Of a DNA stretch of 64,000 nucleotides, positions 20,200-32,665 are shown in pieces. The stretch covers positions 1 through 64,000 of the forward strand of contig JAIWZP010000033.1 in the NCBI GenBank assembly GCA_025201375.1, given 5' to 3'. A model generated the notes under the pieces. The model had not been told where the DNA came from. It searched no databases and worked only from the letters and a program-made list of their open reading frames with translations. Within the stretch, counting starts at the first letter, position 1. Each line of letters opens with the position of its first letter. The stretch is from Gongronella butleri (Eukaryota; Mucoromycota; Mucoromycetes; Mucorales; Cunninghamellaceae). The position numbers were made by a program, and so were the translations under genes.

Positions 20200-23100
20200 C
20201 CAAAGATACCATTGAGGACCCGTCGTCGTCCGACAAGCGGCGCAGCGACGTCGTGAACAAGCATATTTTTGGGTCTGGCGGCAAGTTTATGTTAAAGTCA
20301 AGGCGCGCGAGCTGGATCGAGGCGCAAGACAAGCAACCGCCGCAACAATCCCAGCAACAGCAACAGCAACAGCAGCAGCAGCAACCGCCATTGCAGCCAT
20401 TGCCATCGCTACAGGCGCGCGCGCCGGCGCAGTCGCCACTCCATATTCCTCTCCGCCAACGCACATCATCCGTGTCATCCACGCTCACGGATATGAGCTA
20501 TTCGTGGGACGACCTTGCCGCGTCGCCATCCTCATCGACCATGTATGCCTCCACCACGAGCCCCATCTACATTGCACAAAGTACGAAAAAAAAAAAGAAA
20601 AAAGAAAAAAAAAAGAAAAAAGAAAAAAAAAAGAAAAAAAGGGATCAGTTGAGCCCTCAAAAAGCCCCATTCTTTGCTCCATTTCTCATTCCCTCTTTCT
20701 CCTTTTATTTTCCAAAACAACAAAAAGGCAAGTTGCCGCAAGATTCGCGCTCTTCGTCGCCCAGTGACTATTTCCACCGGCGTGCATCGATTGCCAGCTC
20801 ATCGCTTGCGCCGAAAAAGAAGATCAGCAGCAATTTACACGCGATTCTACGGCAAGACGAGCACCCTTCGTCGTCGTCCTCCACGCTGCATTCGCCCGTG
20901 TACCCGACCATGTTCCTCGGCGTTGACGACGACGACGCGTCGGCATCTCCGCTGCCACCGCCGCGTGCAAACAGTCCATCCGCGCCAGCATTGCGCACTA
21001 CACTTTCCACGCCCGATTTCTCCATCTACTATCGCCAGCAAAAAGGTGTGTTGGCGACCCCTTGATTTGTCAATTGACTACAAATTGACGTATTTTTCTC
21101 TTTTTTTTTCTTTTTTTTCTTTTTTTTTATAATTTAATTTAGATGGCTTGACGTCCAACACGACGCTGACATTGCCAATTCCACGCGACGATCACGAGCA
21201 GCTCCTTGCGCGATCGCGTGTGGCCAAGATTCGACAATGGTGTCGCAGTCAGCCTTGTGGATCGTCGACGAGCATCTTTATTCGTCAGGGCGGCAGGACA
21301 TCCACTGAGGAAAAGCGGCTTGTGGTGGTGCCCTTCCGTCAGCCATGGCTCATGGACGACTTGGATTGGGTGCATCAATTGCCGTGGCCGCCATGGCAGC
21401 AGCAGCAGCAGCAGCAACAGCAACAGCATCACGATTCATTTTCGAAAAATGCAGGGATGATTCATCCGGCGACGATTTTGGAGGACGTGGACATGGACAT
21501 GGACGACGATCGCAAGTCGATGGCTTCTTCATGCGTGTCTCAGCAAGTATTGACGCCATTACAGACCCCCCAGGGCCCGCCGGCAACCATTGGGTATCTT
21601 TTCTCGTCTGCACAACGAATGGGCACGTATGGGCGGATCCATCGTCCAGGTTACACGATCCGGTCGCGTCTCCAGACGGCCAAAGACGCGTGCAACGAGA
21701 CATTACGACGCGTGATGATTGGTTTGACCGAATACGTGGAGCACGGGCTGCATTACGTGGATGGCATCGACGAGGACATGGAATTGGCGTCGACAAAGGA
21801 CGAGATGATGATGATGGACGATGCCGCAAGCATTGTATCCAACAACGACGCCAAATTACAATCGTGCGTCACAGTCGTTTCCGAGGATGACGCGTATTTG
21901 CCGACACCGTTCATTCTCACGCTGCAAGATCTCATTGCGCTCGCGCAGGAGGTCCTAGACACGCCCGTCGACGCGCTGCTCGATCATGTCGGCCATTGCG
22001 CCCGCCTCGTCGCCAAAATTCAAGCCATTGGTCGCCGATGGGACGACCATCAAGATTGGCCATGCCGTGGATGGTATGTTCATCTCTTACTCTCTGTGGC
22101 TGCCCTCAATCGCGTCGTCGAATGGTGGCAAGAAGAACGCGCCTTTTGGTCAACGTCGCAAACTCAAAATGACCCGCCATTGCACCCGACCATGGCCCTG
22201 TGGGATCCAATGGCTTCTCCTTCTGCTCCTCCTGCTCCTCCTCCATCTCTTCAACAACAACATGATCATGGCCGCCCCATCCACCCAACCAATGCATCAA
22301 TAAAGCCATCAGAACCACCAGAAAAGCAAGCCGCCAGTCGCCAGCTTGAAGAAGCCGTGCAAAGAGGCCAAAGCAATGCCATTGTCATGGAACTCACGTT
22401 GCATCCGCCCATCACCATTCAATACTTGAGTCCCGTGTGGGCCAATGTGATCGGGTAAAAAAAAAAAAAAAGAAAAACCCCAAAAATGCGTGAGAACGTG
22501 TACACAAAGAAAGCTGCACACGCTATTTTTTATTTTTTTTTGTGTTTTTTTTTCTCATTGGATCTCGGCCGATCGGCAATCCGTCTCTTTTTTTTTTTAG
22601 GTCGTCGCCACAAGAATTGCTAGGCAAGCCCATCCACGAGCTTGTCGGTCCGATTGATCACGATTTATTTGCCACGGCATCACAAGGATTGCTAGAAAAG
22701 ACCACTGCGCCAACCGTAGGGGTTCAATTCGCCATTTGCACGCATGGACTGTCGGTCAACATGGAGGGCAAGGGCATGCTCATGCACAATCGAGTGACCG
22801 GCGAGCCCAGCCATACCATGTGGATCATCAAGCCCCAGGAAGACCATCATGCAACCATGGTGGATGAACAAGATCAAGCGCCATCCGCTGCCGACGTCGC
22901 CAATACCACTTTTTCTGATACCGACGCGCTCCTCCTCGCGGCACCCAACAAGACCACACCACATACACGCTCAATTTCCGCACCGACAAGCGACCCGCCC
23001 CTTTTCGACACTGCTGGCGACGCCGATGCCGATGATGAGCAAGAAACAGCTGACTTTTGTCGTCGATCATTGTCCATGCGGCGGTCCATTTCCCAGGGTG

Positions 23101-26100
23101 GCCACACGGTCGACGATTTGTCGCCGTCGTCGTCCGTGTTGCACGCCTTGCCGCCCGTCTTGTGTCGCGTTTGCGAACGATGGGTCGTTGCTGCCTTTTT
23201 CGAGAGGCATTCTGAGCTGTGCGTCGAGCTGCATCGCACCGAAATGGATATCATCTTGTGCAATGACAATCTGCGCGACCTAAAAGACGTTGTCATGAAC
23301 GACGTGCAACGCGTCGCCTCGTTTTCCGCCTCAAATCAAGAAAAAAATGACAAGATGAATGAAGATGGCAACAATGATGACATGGACAATGACAATGACG
23401 ACGACGACGCGTCTGAGCTCTTGTCGCTGCTGCCCGTGGACCCTGCAGCAATGTTGGACCCCGAGGAGCAGCGATGCGCAGAGATGGCGTTCTACAAGGA
23501 CGCGCTTGCTATTCTGGATGTCGCGCTGGCCATCCCCGTGCCGCGCGCCACGCAGCAATTGCCCATGAGCTTCATTGCCCATGACAATTCGGACCTGGTC
23601 AAGCTCCTCTATTGGCGTCCGTTGCCCACAGACACGCGCCAGGACCTGGCACGCGATATCAGCAGTGTCCTCAAACGAAAAATGGACGCTGTCAACCGCA
23701 TGCGCGACCAGGTTGCCTACATTGACCAGGCAAGGCACGAATTCATACGGAATAACCGCCTCAATGATGCATGGGTCGAATTTGTCCCTGAACCCCTCAT
23801 GGATCAAGATCAAAATCAACAAAATCAGTCAAATCAGTCAAATCCGCCAATTCAAGAGTCCGACGCGACGCGTCTACCACCCCCTGTCGTGACCACAGCG
23901 CCCATCTTCATCCCGCCGTCATCTTCATCCTCTTCATCGTCCACGCCATTGCTCCGCCGCTCGCGCCCCTCGATGAATTTGCCGATCCACTCGCATCTGA
24001 TGGAAATGGAAACCATTGACACCCCATTGCACTCGCCAAGCTTGCACGCGCGATTGCGGCCATTCCATCTTGACGACAACGCAAGCATCTCCAGCACCAG
24101 CTCAGCAAGCCCGCTCTTGCTTCCTTCAAAAAAGCAGCAAAATGTCAAAATAATGTCGGCGTCGCCGTCGTCGCTGCCCAAATCGCCATTGCACCTCACC
24201 GCGCCACTGTCCATCGATACCAACGTGCCTTCCGTCGCGTCGTCATCGCCCAGCAGCAGCAACATGCATCGAATGCATCCACATCACCCTCTTCATCCTC
24301 ATTCAAGCCCTGCAGCCGCTGCTGCTACCGCTGCTGCCGCCATTGCCACCACGCCAAGCATCAAGGACTACAACATCATCAAGCCCATCAGCAAGGGCGC
24401 ATTCGGCTCCGTGTACCTTGCGAAAAAGCGCGTCACCGGCGATTATTACGCCATCAAGTTTTTGAAAAAGAGCGACATGATTGCAAAGAACCAGGTCACC
24501 AACGTCAAGGCCGAGCGCATGATCCTCATGTCCCAAACAGACAGCCCCTTTGTCACAAAGCTCTATTATACCTTCCAATCCAAGGATTACTTGTACCTCG
24601 TCCTCGAATACCTTAATGGCGGCGATTGCTCGGCACTCATCAAAGCCATGGGCAGACTTCCCGAGAATTGGGCACGCAATTACCTTGCAGAGGTCACCCT
24701 CGGACTCTCGTACCTCTACGACAAGGACATTGTGCATCGGTAAATCAAAGAAAAAAATGAAAAAAAGAAAAAGTAAAACTCAATTCCTTTTTTTTTTTTT
24801 CTTGATACAAATATTTTGCAGTGACCTCAAGCCCGACAATTTGCTCATCGACCAAAACGGGCACCTGAAATTGACGGATTTTGGCCTGTCGCGCATTGGG
24901 TTCCTGGATCGACGCGCGCGCGACGAATTGAAGCATGGGCCGACATTTCCAGAGCCATTGCCGCCATCGTCGCCCGCACCGTCACGCACAAACAGCCCCG
25001 ACCCACCGTCGGGCGTGTCATCGCCACACCCGCCCATCTCGTCAAGCGTGCCCTCGTCACCGACACTTTCCGCCACACGCAGGGCATTGCCGTCCATGCC
25101 GCCGCCATCACAGCCTGGCAATGCCACAAAACACTACAAACACTCGTTCTTTGGCCTGTTATTTGATCGGCAGCAACAACAACAGCAACACCAATACCAT
25201 CAACATGGCCGCCGCGGGTCAATGGCAAGCACATCCACTCTGGATGGCTTGTCCGACACCAACAACATGTGGCCAGCCGACGACCGCCCCATTCCGCCAT
25301 GGCACAGACCGTCGTCGCTCGCTCAATCGCCGTCGTCGGCCTCTCACGAGCCCGGAACTCTTGATTTGCCATCGTCGCCACTCACAACGCGCCAACCACA
25401 GACGCCACAGCGCCACCACGCCATCGGCACACCCGATTACATTGCCCCTGAAAGCATCCTTGGATCAGGCGAGGATTCCATGGTTGATTGGGTAAGAGAA
25501 AATCACAAAAAACGAGAAAAAAAAAAGAAAAATCACGAAAAAAATAGAGAATGGGCAATTTCTGACGCGCGTTTCCCTCAAAAAATTATTTCTAGTGGGC
25601 CATGGGCGTGATCTGCTACGAATTTTTGTTTGGCTACCCGCCGTTCAACGACGATTCGCCAGACAAAGTGTTTGACAATATTTTGTCGCGGCGCATCGAC
25701 TGGCATCTGGGTGAGGACGATGTGCGCGTATCGCCCGAAGCCATTGACTTTATGGACCGCCTGCTGACGCTTGATCCCAAGAAACGGCTGGGCGCCAAGG
25801 GTCCCGACGAGGTCAAACAGCATCCGTTTTTCAAGGGCATCCATTGGGCCACATTGCTCAACGACACGCCTTCATTCACGCCGCAAATCACGCACCAGGA
25901 GGACACAACGTACTTTGACCCGCGCGGCGCGTCCATGCCGGTGGAAGAAGCACAAGAAATGGCGACGACCACGCTGGATGACACCACGGCGTCAACAAAC
26001 ATGATGAACTGCGACAATGACGACATGGAATTACAGGACGAGGACAATGTCGATCAAGGCGGAGGTCAATGGACCAAAGAAGACGCGTTGCTCACGGATT

Positions 26101-27709
26101 GGGACGCAAAAACAGGGCCAAGGCAAGGAAATGACGACGATGATGATGAAGACGACGAATTCGGCACTTTTGTCTACAAAAACCTGCCTTTGTTGGAAAA
26201 GGCCAATGAGGACACCATCCGTAAAATCCGGCACGACAGTCTAATTGCGCAGAGCCCGACGCTGCGTGGCATTGCCTCCTTCACCATGCCAAATTCAGCC
26301 TCGACCGCAACACCACCGCCGCCTTCCCTCGTTACCGCCTCCTCGTCCTCATCTTCATCCAATTTTTACAATCAGAACCTGCCTGCATCGCCAATTACAC
26401 CCGCACAATCCACCCATTCCACCCATTCCGCCTTGTCATCGTCCCCGCCCATCCATTCGCCCTCCGGTCCCTCATGGCTCCATAGGTTCCCCGCCTTTTC
26501 AAACTCACGCAACAAGAAAAAATGCCTCTCATTGCATGATACCACGCACCAGCACAATCAGCAGCAGCAACAGCAGCAGCAGCAACAACCAGCACCACTC
26601 ACAACAACGCCAATTCAGCCAACACCGCCTCGCGCCATACAAATACAACAACAACAACAATCGCCATCGTCCTCCTCTTCATCGTGGACATCGTCATTGC
26701 CGACAACCCCCAGCCGCCTCTCGCCCTCCATCTCTGCAAAAGTGTCAACCGCCACCAATGCCTCAAAATCGTCGCATCTGGCCTTTGTATCGCCATCATC
26801 ATCATCGTCGTCCCCAAAGACAACCTCGCTGTCTGCCCTGTCGGTCGCCATGGACCCCACAATGACATTGCACCAACCATTTGCGTCTGTGACTCCCTTG
26901 GATGAACATGTCGGCCGCTCAAGATCCATTTCATTCCCAAACAAGCCGCCATCCATCGATTATTCGCATCATACCCCGCCCACAGCACATCCATCGCACG
27001 CCATCATACCCCCTACCTTCGCATGGCCCCTCGCCTCGCCGAATGCCTCGGCAAAAGACGATCAACACATGCCACTGGACTGCTTGCTCGCCGACGACAA
27101 TCCCATCAGCTGCAAGATCCTCGAAACCATCCTTGAACGCATGCACTGCCGTTGCGTCATCGTCCGCAACGGCGCACAGGCCATCCGCTACGCCATGGGC
27201 AACGTCAAATTTGATTTTATCTTCATGGACATCAGGATGCCCATCAGTAAGTCCTTTTTCGAGAGAAAAAAGAAAAAGAAAAAGAGCCAATTGAGTGCAC
27301 GCACGCTCAGAACGGACGGGTCGCATGGACGCAGACTCACCTGTTTTTTTCTTTTAAAAAATCAATAGTCGATGGCGAGGCCGCCGCACGCATGATTAAA
27401 TCGTCGACAAACAGCAATCAACATACGCCCATCATCGCCATCACCGCCTACGAGCCGACCGTGCAGTTGCCTCACGTGTTTGACGCGCTGCTCAGCAAAC
27501 CTGTCACCAAGGAGGCCATCCATGCCGTGTTTCATCATTTTAAACACATTCAGGCACAGCAACAGCAACAACAATGGCAACAGCACCACCAGCAGCGCCG
27601 CCCGTCCATCGCGTCAACGTCCTCCGCACCACACAACCTCAACGCCGCCGCCACAGCAGAACAAAACACCGCATTGCATCCTCAATCACAAGAAAAAGCA
27701 TGGATATGA
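20187..27709 (+). CDS. RIM15: RIM15-type PAS/serine-threonine kinase/receiver protein
   Basis: About 2274 aa in seven exons: 20187-20580, 20728-21045, 21143-22454, 22601-24739, 24822-25491, 25596-27246, 27369-27709. N-terminal disordered Q/S-rich region; PAS-like domain (about 636-757, VWANVIGSSPQELLGKPIHE); Rim15-type zinc finger (about 860-880, CRVCERW…HSELC); protein kinase (about 1261-1700) with GKGAFGSVYLAKK, HRDLKPDN, DFG and GTPDYIAPE; C-terminal receiver (about 2105-2218). The long insert between DFG and APE, over 150 residues and Ser/Pro-rich, is diagnostic of the Rim15/Cek1/PpkA branch of AGC-like kinases. Yeast Rim15 integrates TORC1, PKA and phosphate signals to drive quiescence through endosulfines. 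The receiver keeps the phospho-acceptor Asp (FMDIRMP) and the Lys of LLSKPV. Several poly-Q and poly-S tracts are present. Confidence 0.9.
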
Positions 27710-28646
27710 AAAAAATCGCTTTTCCCCCCTTCCACTCTTTCTGGCTTTTGAAAAGAAAAATGAAAATAAAATTTTGCATGCCGCACTTTGATTATGAAGC
27801 ATGAAAACGCGTCGCGGGCATTGAAAGCGACACGTCGCAGCCCATAAAAACACGATTTGCATAAAAAATGCGCGTCTCAAGGACATATGATCCCCGTCCG
27901 CAAAAAAATCATGTCAATTGGCGACATTTGGCCCCCTTTACCCGTCAGTGTCAACATAGGAGTCCATTGCTCGCGCTTGAAGGAACCCAAGGTCGAAAAC
28001 ACGGACTCAAGCGGAGCAAAATGACATTTTACGCCAACCGCAGTTCGTGGACTCCCGGTTTTTGTTGCCTTTTTGCCTTTTTTACCAGCAAACACAAGGC
28101 TTTTATACTTTGCGTAAATTTCGAGGTGTTCCAAAAGATCATTATTAAAAATCCTCGTATTCATCCTTTAAAAAAGTTGAATTTTGAACACTTGTCTGCG
28201 ATGATGCGCCGTGTGCATGTTTTTTTTATTGCAGTGGCAAAACGGACAGACAAAGGGGAGGGGAGAAACAAGAAATGGGGTGAGGAGTCACAGAGAGAGA
28301 AAGAGCAACAGAGAGAGAGAGAGACAGGAGAGAGAGAAGCAGAAAAAAAATGGGACAATGGGGGAAAAAAAGAGAGAGAGATAGAGGTATAAAAAGAGCA
28401 AGGTTACCTAGCGAGAGGGGCATGAAAAAAAGGGACTAAAACGAGATGGAAAGCGGCATGAGCGGTCAATGAGGGCCGAGGGTTTGGCAATTAAAAATGT
28501 TTGCGCTGCTAAGAAGCAATTGATAACGCGAAAAGTCCTCAAAGCGGTGGCCGTGGTCGACGGTTACTTGTGCGAGTTGCGGAAAGGCGCTACAAAAAAA
28601 AAAAAGTGAGTAAAAGGCGATTTTTTTTTTTTAAAAAAAAACTATT
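27710..28646. other. spacer with GA-rich microsatellite and repeat fragment
   Basis: Downstream of RIM15. A short piece at about 28017-28110 (CATTTTACGCCAACC… and TTTTTTACCAGCAAACA) matches the middle of the dispersed repeat. From about 28282 to 28385 the plus strand is an imperfect GA-repeat tract. No gene seen. Confidence 0.45.
28282..28385. repeat. imperfect GA-rich microsatellite
   Basis: Runs of GAGAGA interrupted by AAG and CAG. The translated frames across it are low-complexity and not believable as protein. Confidence 0.7.
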
Positions 28647-29499
28647 TTACGCGACAAATGACTTGAAAAATTGCGGCATGGTGGTCAGGCCAGCGAAACC
28701 TTGGAAAATGAGGCGAATTGGACGCGAGGATGCCTTCATGAAGACAAGCACGTCTAAAGAAAACATATGAGGTTCAATGTTGTTAGATGATTCATTTTTT
28801 CTTTATCCTATTACCTTGGGCATCACCATCATGGTAGCGAAGGTTGGCGAGCACCGCGCTTCGCTCAATGTCGCGCATGGCCACGTCAGATGCAGCAGCC
28901 GAGGAAAGCGGCGTGACAAACACTTTGGTGCAATGGCTGTTTTCACGCATCTTTTTGATCATTTTCGTGAGTGTGTGCGCGCTGACGCCGGGGTCCCGTT
29001 TCGAGCATAGCCGATGACGACCTTGTCTTCATTTGCCGTGGTCACCAAAAATTGGCGGCGGTCGAAGACATTCTCGGCCGCGTGCTCTAAATGAATGATT
29101 TTAGCCGCCATTGATCAATTGTGCCACTCGAAGCTTACGATGAAATGATTCCTTGAGAACAAAGATTGGATGTGTCTTGTCGCGGATTTTGCCAGCGTGC
29201 TTGTGCATCTCCTTGGTGAGCATGCCAGGAATCTCGGCCAGCCACATGGCAAAGGTGCGTTTGGGGACATTGGCAATATCAGACAACGTTTTCGTCAAAA
29301 GGGTGGCAATTTCCTTGTTGGACATCACGACACGCTCACGGAAAATCGATGCGTCAGTCGCTTCCTAGGCGAAGAATTCATCGAAAAGGTTCAAGATTGC
29401 TTCTTTAGTGGTTTTGATCGTCGTAAACGACGCAGGACCGCGTGGCGGCACGGGGGACAACGCGTGGGACGACACAGTGGACGATGGAGACTTGGACAT
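28647..29499 (-). pseudogene. decayed copy of an unknown family (GYAR-motif protein)
   Basis: Translation from the ATG at 29499 gives a Ser/Pro-rich start (MSKSPSSTVSSHALSP), then FTTIKTTKEAILNLFDEFFA, an in-frame TAG, and MSNKEIATLLTKTLSDIA with FHRKLR. A one-base shift near 29108 leads to IIHLEHAAENVFD and VVIGYARNGTP. A second shift near 29000 leads to TLTKMIKKMREN…VFVTPLSS, then across an apparent intron (28814-28754) to GDAQDVLVFMKASSRP ending at 28647. With one stop and two frameshifts it is not functional as read. The facing locus at 29858-30859 is a homologue with the same block order. The family resembles, from memory only, abundant hypothetical proteins of Mucorales. GYAR recalls serine recombinases, but that is weak. 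Confidence 0.6.
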
Positions 29500-29857
29500 G
29501 ATGGAAAAATAAATAATTGGCCCAGGCACGTAGGGTAAAAGTGAAATTACATGTCCAATTATTGCTGGATTTGTTGAGTACATTCAGAACAGTAGGTACA
29601 GTGCTATACATAGCGATTCTTTGGATCAGTTTTTGCGGTTGGCTCTAATAGAAGTGCTGCAAAAACAGCCTGGATTGTCATTTTGTCTCGGGATGCCGAT
29701 TTAAAATATAACTTAGAATCGAATAAAGTTGATTTTTGGCGGTACACACAGTAATTACATAAAGTACATTTGTATTTTTCGTATTTTTATAAGCGAGCGA
29801 GCGCAGCACAAATGTAATACCAATTGGTTTCTAACCTCAATTTTATATCCAGGGGCA

Positions 29858-30859
29858 ATGCGCTACACTCTCCAAGAGCATCAAGACATTAATCGCACGG
29901 AAGTGCCTGCTTGCAAGTTATTTGGAGTGGCCATGAACTCCAAAAATGGCACCAAATATCTCAAAAAGCTTAGAAAGATACGGATGGTCGTCGTACACGA
30001 CAAATTGCGCGGTGAAGACCGTCCATTTGCTGTTGCCCACAAGGTGTATAAGCGAGACCCCTTCACTTATATAAGATACTTCAGGAACACAATGTGTAAG
30101 CTTTTTGAGGCATTCTTCTCGCGTATTTCTTTGCTCACAACGCATTTTCTCGCATTTTAGCCAAATCGATATCCACGGCGCTTAAGGCGTCCACGTCCTC
30201 ATCCACAGCGCCCTCCGCTACATCCACTGCGCCCAGATGGACCGCGCTTACAGAACTGCAAATGAAGGCGACAAAGGCGGCTTCTCTCGATATTGTCAGT
30301 GCGATTTTTTTTATACACCTTGTCCGAGAACGAGAGCATGGAATTGTACGAGGGCCTCTCACTCTCGAACAAGGACATTGTAGCCGTCATCGTCAATATT
30401 TTTCCGGACCTTGCAAAAGTCCCGCAGAATGTCGTCTCACAGTGGCTCTCAGAGATGCCAAACGCGCCAACAATCCACGGACGGACGCGACAGGCGGGAA
30501 ATCGTAATCGCACTCGCCTCATCTACCAATTAAAAGTCACTTATCACCGTAAGCTCGATTGTCAGCGTGAATTCAAGGCTAATTTCATCAATGTAGAGCA
30601 AGCCGTGGATCGCGTCTTCAACGGAACAAGCTATTTGGAGGCAGTCGTCCGAAATGATGGCATCACAACTCTCGGTTATGCCCGGAAGTCGCAGAGCCGG
30701 GAGCCACTCGAGACGCGGATGGTTTTACTTGGCAAAATGGCTAATAAGCTACGTGTGGACTGCAAGTGCTCGCTAGTGTTCCTGCCACCCAATTGCAAAG
30801 CAACATCAGACCCCCCCCAAAAGAGAGACAATATTCCTTGGAGGCCAGCGGTGTCGTAG
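29858..30859 (+). pseudogene. second decayed copy of the same GYAR-motif family
   Basis: Exon 1 starts at ATG 29858 (MRYTLQEHQDINRTEVPA) and ends at a GTAAGC donor near 30097. Exon 2 follows an acceptor at 30161 and reads SKSISTALKASTSS, then KATKAASLDIVSAIF. At a T8 run (30305-30312) the frame must shift by one base to continue as LYTLSENESMEL…LSNKDIVAVI, VPQNVVSQWLSEMP, TYHRKL, FINVEQAVDRVFNG and TTLGYARKSQSREPL, closing with a TAG at 30857-30859. The order of blocks matches the inverted copy at 28647-29499. The homopolymer shift could be a sequencing error, but loss of the C-terminal GDAQD block also argues for decay. Function unknown. Confidence 0.55.
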
Positions 30860-31283
30860 ATGGAGCATGGGCGAACAATGATGATCAAATGGTCATCCGT
30901 GCCCGTCAATATGCTGTGCGCTTCCTCACGCGTCTTGTACACGGCATGCTGCGATTTTCTGACTATGCAGAGCAAGAAAGTACTTTTTTTTAAAAAAAAA
31001 AAAGGAGCGAACTAGATCCCTTAAGTCCTCTTTGTGCCACTGAAATGCAAACGCGGCGCTGGGTTCTTACAATAGGCAATTCCTCCTGCAAAATGAAAAG
31101 CAAGCATTAACAGAGCATTTGTAGCCGGTAATACGAAGATCTTTCGTAGTGTTCCGTTGAGTGAGTGCAAAGTTAAAGTGAAAGAAAAAGAAAAAGAGAG
31201 AGAGCGAATAAAAAGGCTATTCTACGGGGCCCTGTTTTTCATTTCTTCCTTTTTTGGTTTGTGTGCAAGCGCTGACTAGTCAA

Positions 31284-31640
31284 CTACTCGCTCATGCTTC
31301 GTGTCTTTGACGTCCTTTGGCCCTCCAAATGGCCTCGCTCCTCGGTGAATGGATCTGAAGATGCGCGCGTTGTGCATGGTGGGTCAAGTCGCCAATCGTA
31401 CGCGTACGCGCACGAATTGTAGCGCCCATTGGTTGTCTTTAGCAGCGTCGCAATCAAATACGCGTCGTGAATGAAGCCAAAAATCAAAAAAAAAAACACG
31501 CCACTGATAGCACCACCCGCCAGGGCCACACGACAATGCTCATCAGTGTGATTGTATGTGTCATGGTCAGCGTCAATGACGTCAAAAGTACGTCTGGAAT
31601 CAGACCAAACGTCGTAAAATCACGCAAGACACGCATCTGC
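31284..31640 (-). pseudogene. fragment resembling a HAK/KUP potassium transporter
   Basis: Reading minus strand, one frame gives MRVLRDFTTFGLIPDVLL, then TSLTLTMTHTITLMSIVVWP and stops within a run of 11 T (31485-31495 on plus as A). The next frame resumes with FFFLIFGFIHDAYLIATLLK and TTNGRYNS. Adding one T joins the two into two adjacent hydrophobic segments whose spacing and motifs (aYGl-like, FxxFGFxDxxxLxATLxKxxxGxW-like) recall the central transmembrane part of HAK/KUP K+ symporters. No N- or C-terminal halves are nearby, so it is a remnant at best. Assignment is from family memory, not from a search. Confidence 0.35.
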
Positions 31641-31749
31641 CTTGGGCACAGCGAGTGCTGACTAGTCGGCCAAATGGGGAGCATCCAGGAACCAGGAGCT
31701 GTCCATCGATTTGCTGCACGTATCATATGTGTTAACACCCGAAACTTGA

Positions 31750-32665
31750 AAAAAGGTGGGCTGCCCTCAAAAAAGGCGACCAAAAAAGGTGGACAACCCA
31801 GAGCCAAAGCTTTAAAAAAGGCGGACCGCCCACAGCCCTCAAAAATGTGGGCCGCCACCCACGGCCAATGACTCAAAAAAAAAGGTGAACCACCCACAGC
31901 CAAAGACTGAAAAAAAGGTGGACCGCCTACAGCCAAAGACTGAAAAAAAGGTGGACCGCCTATAGCCAGAGCTTTAAAAAGGTGGACCACCCACAGCCAA
32001 AGACTGAAAAAAAGATGGACCACCCACAGCCAGAGCTTTAAAAAAAAAAAGGTGGACCGCCCTCAAAAAAGGTGGACCGCCTGCAGCCAGAGCTTTAAAA
32101 AAGGTGGCCCGCCCACGACCAAAGACTGAAAAAAGGTGGACCGCCCAAAAAAGGTGGACCGCCCACAGCCAAAGACTGAAAAAAAGGTGGACCGCCTACA
32201 GCCAAAGACTGAAAAAAAGGTGGACCACCCACAGCCAGAGCTTTAAAAAAAAAAAGGTGGACCGCCCTCAAAAAAGGTGGACCACCCACAGCCAAAGCTT
32301 TAAAAAAGGTGGACCGCCCACGGCCAAAGACTGAAAAAAAAGTGGACCGCCTATAGCCAGAGCTTTAAAAAGGTGGACCACCCACAGCCAAAGCTTTAAA
32401 AAAGGTGGACCGCCCAAAAAAGGTGGACCACCCACAGCCAAAGATTGAAAAAAAGGTGGACCGCCTGCAGCCAGAGCTTTAAAAAAGGTGGACCGCCCAC
32501 GACCAAAGACTGAAAAAAGGTGGACCGCCCAAAAAGGTGGACCACCCACAGCCAAAGACTGAAAAACAGGTGGACCGCCCAAAAAAGGTGGACCACCCAC
32601 AGCCAAAGACTGAAAAAAAGGTGGACCGCCTACAGCCAGAGCTTTAAAAAAGGTGGACCACCCAA
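31750..32665. repeat. minisatellite, about 33-bp units
   Basis: Roughly 900 bp made of repeats of AAAAAGGTGGACCRCCCAC followed by AGCC and either AAAGACTG or AGAGCTTT. Short units (AAAAAAGGTGGACCGCCC) are interspersed, forming a higher-order pattern. Each unit contains the near-palindrome GGTGGACCRCC. Open frames across it (e.g. runs of VGGPPFFQSLA on minus) are by-products of the periodicity. Confidence 0.93.

Noticed and set aside
30811..30818. C8 run as a second frameshift in the 29858-30859 pseudogene
   Set aside because: Shifting there opens a further 60 codons, but the unshifted frame keeps the RD motif shared with the inverted copy, so a frameshift at the C run is not required.
31484..32023. 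179-residue minus-strand frame through the minisatellite
   Set aside because: Its first half is translated repeat DNA (VGGPPFF-type periods). Only the last part, beyond the repeat, looks protein-like and is reported separately as a transporter fragment.
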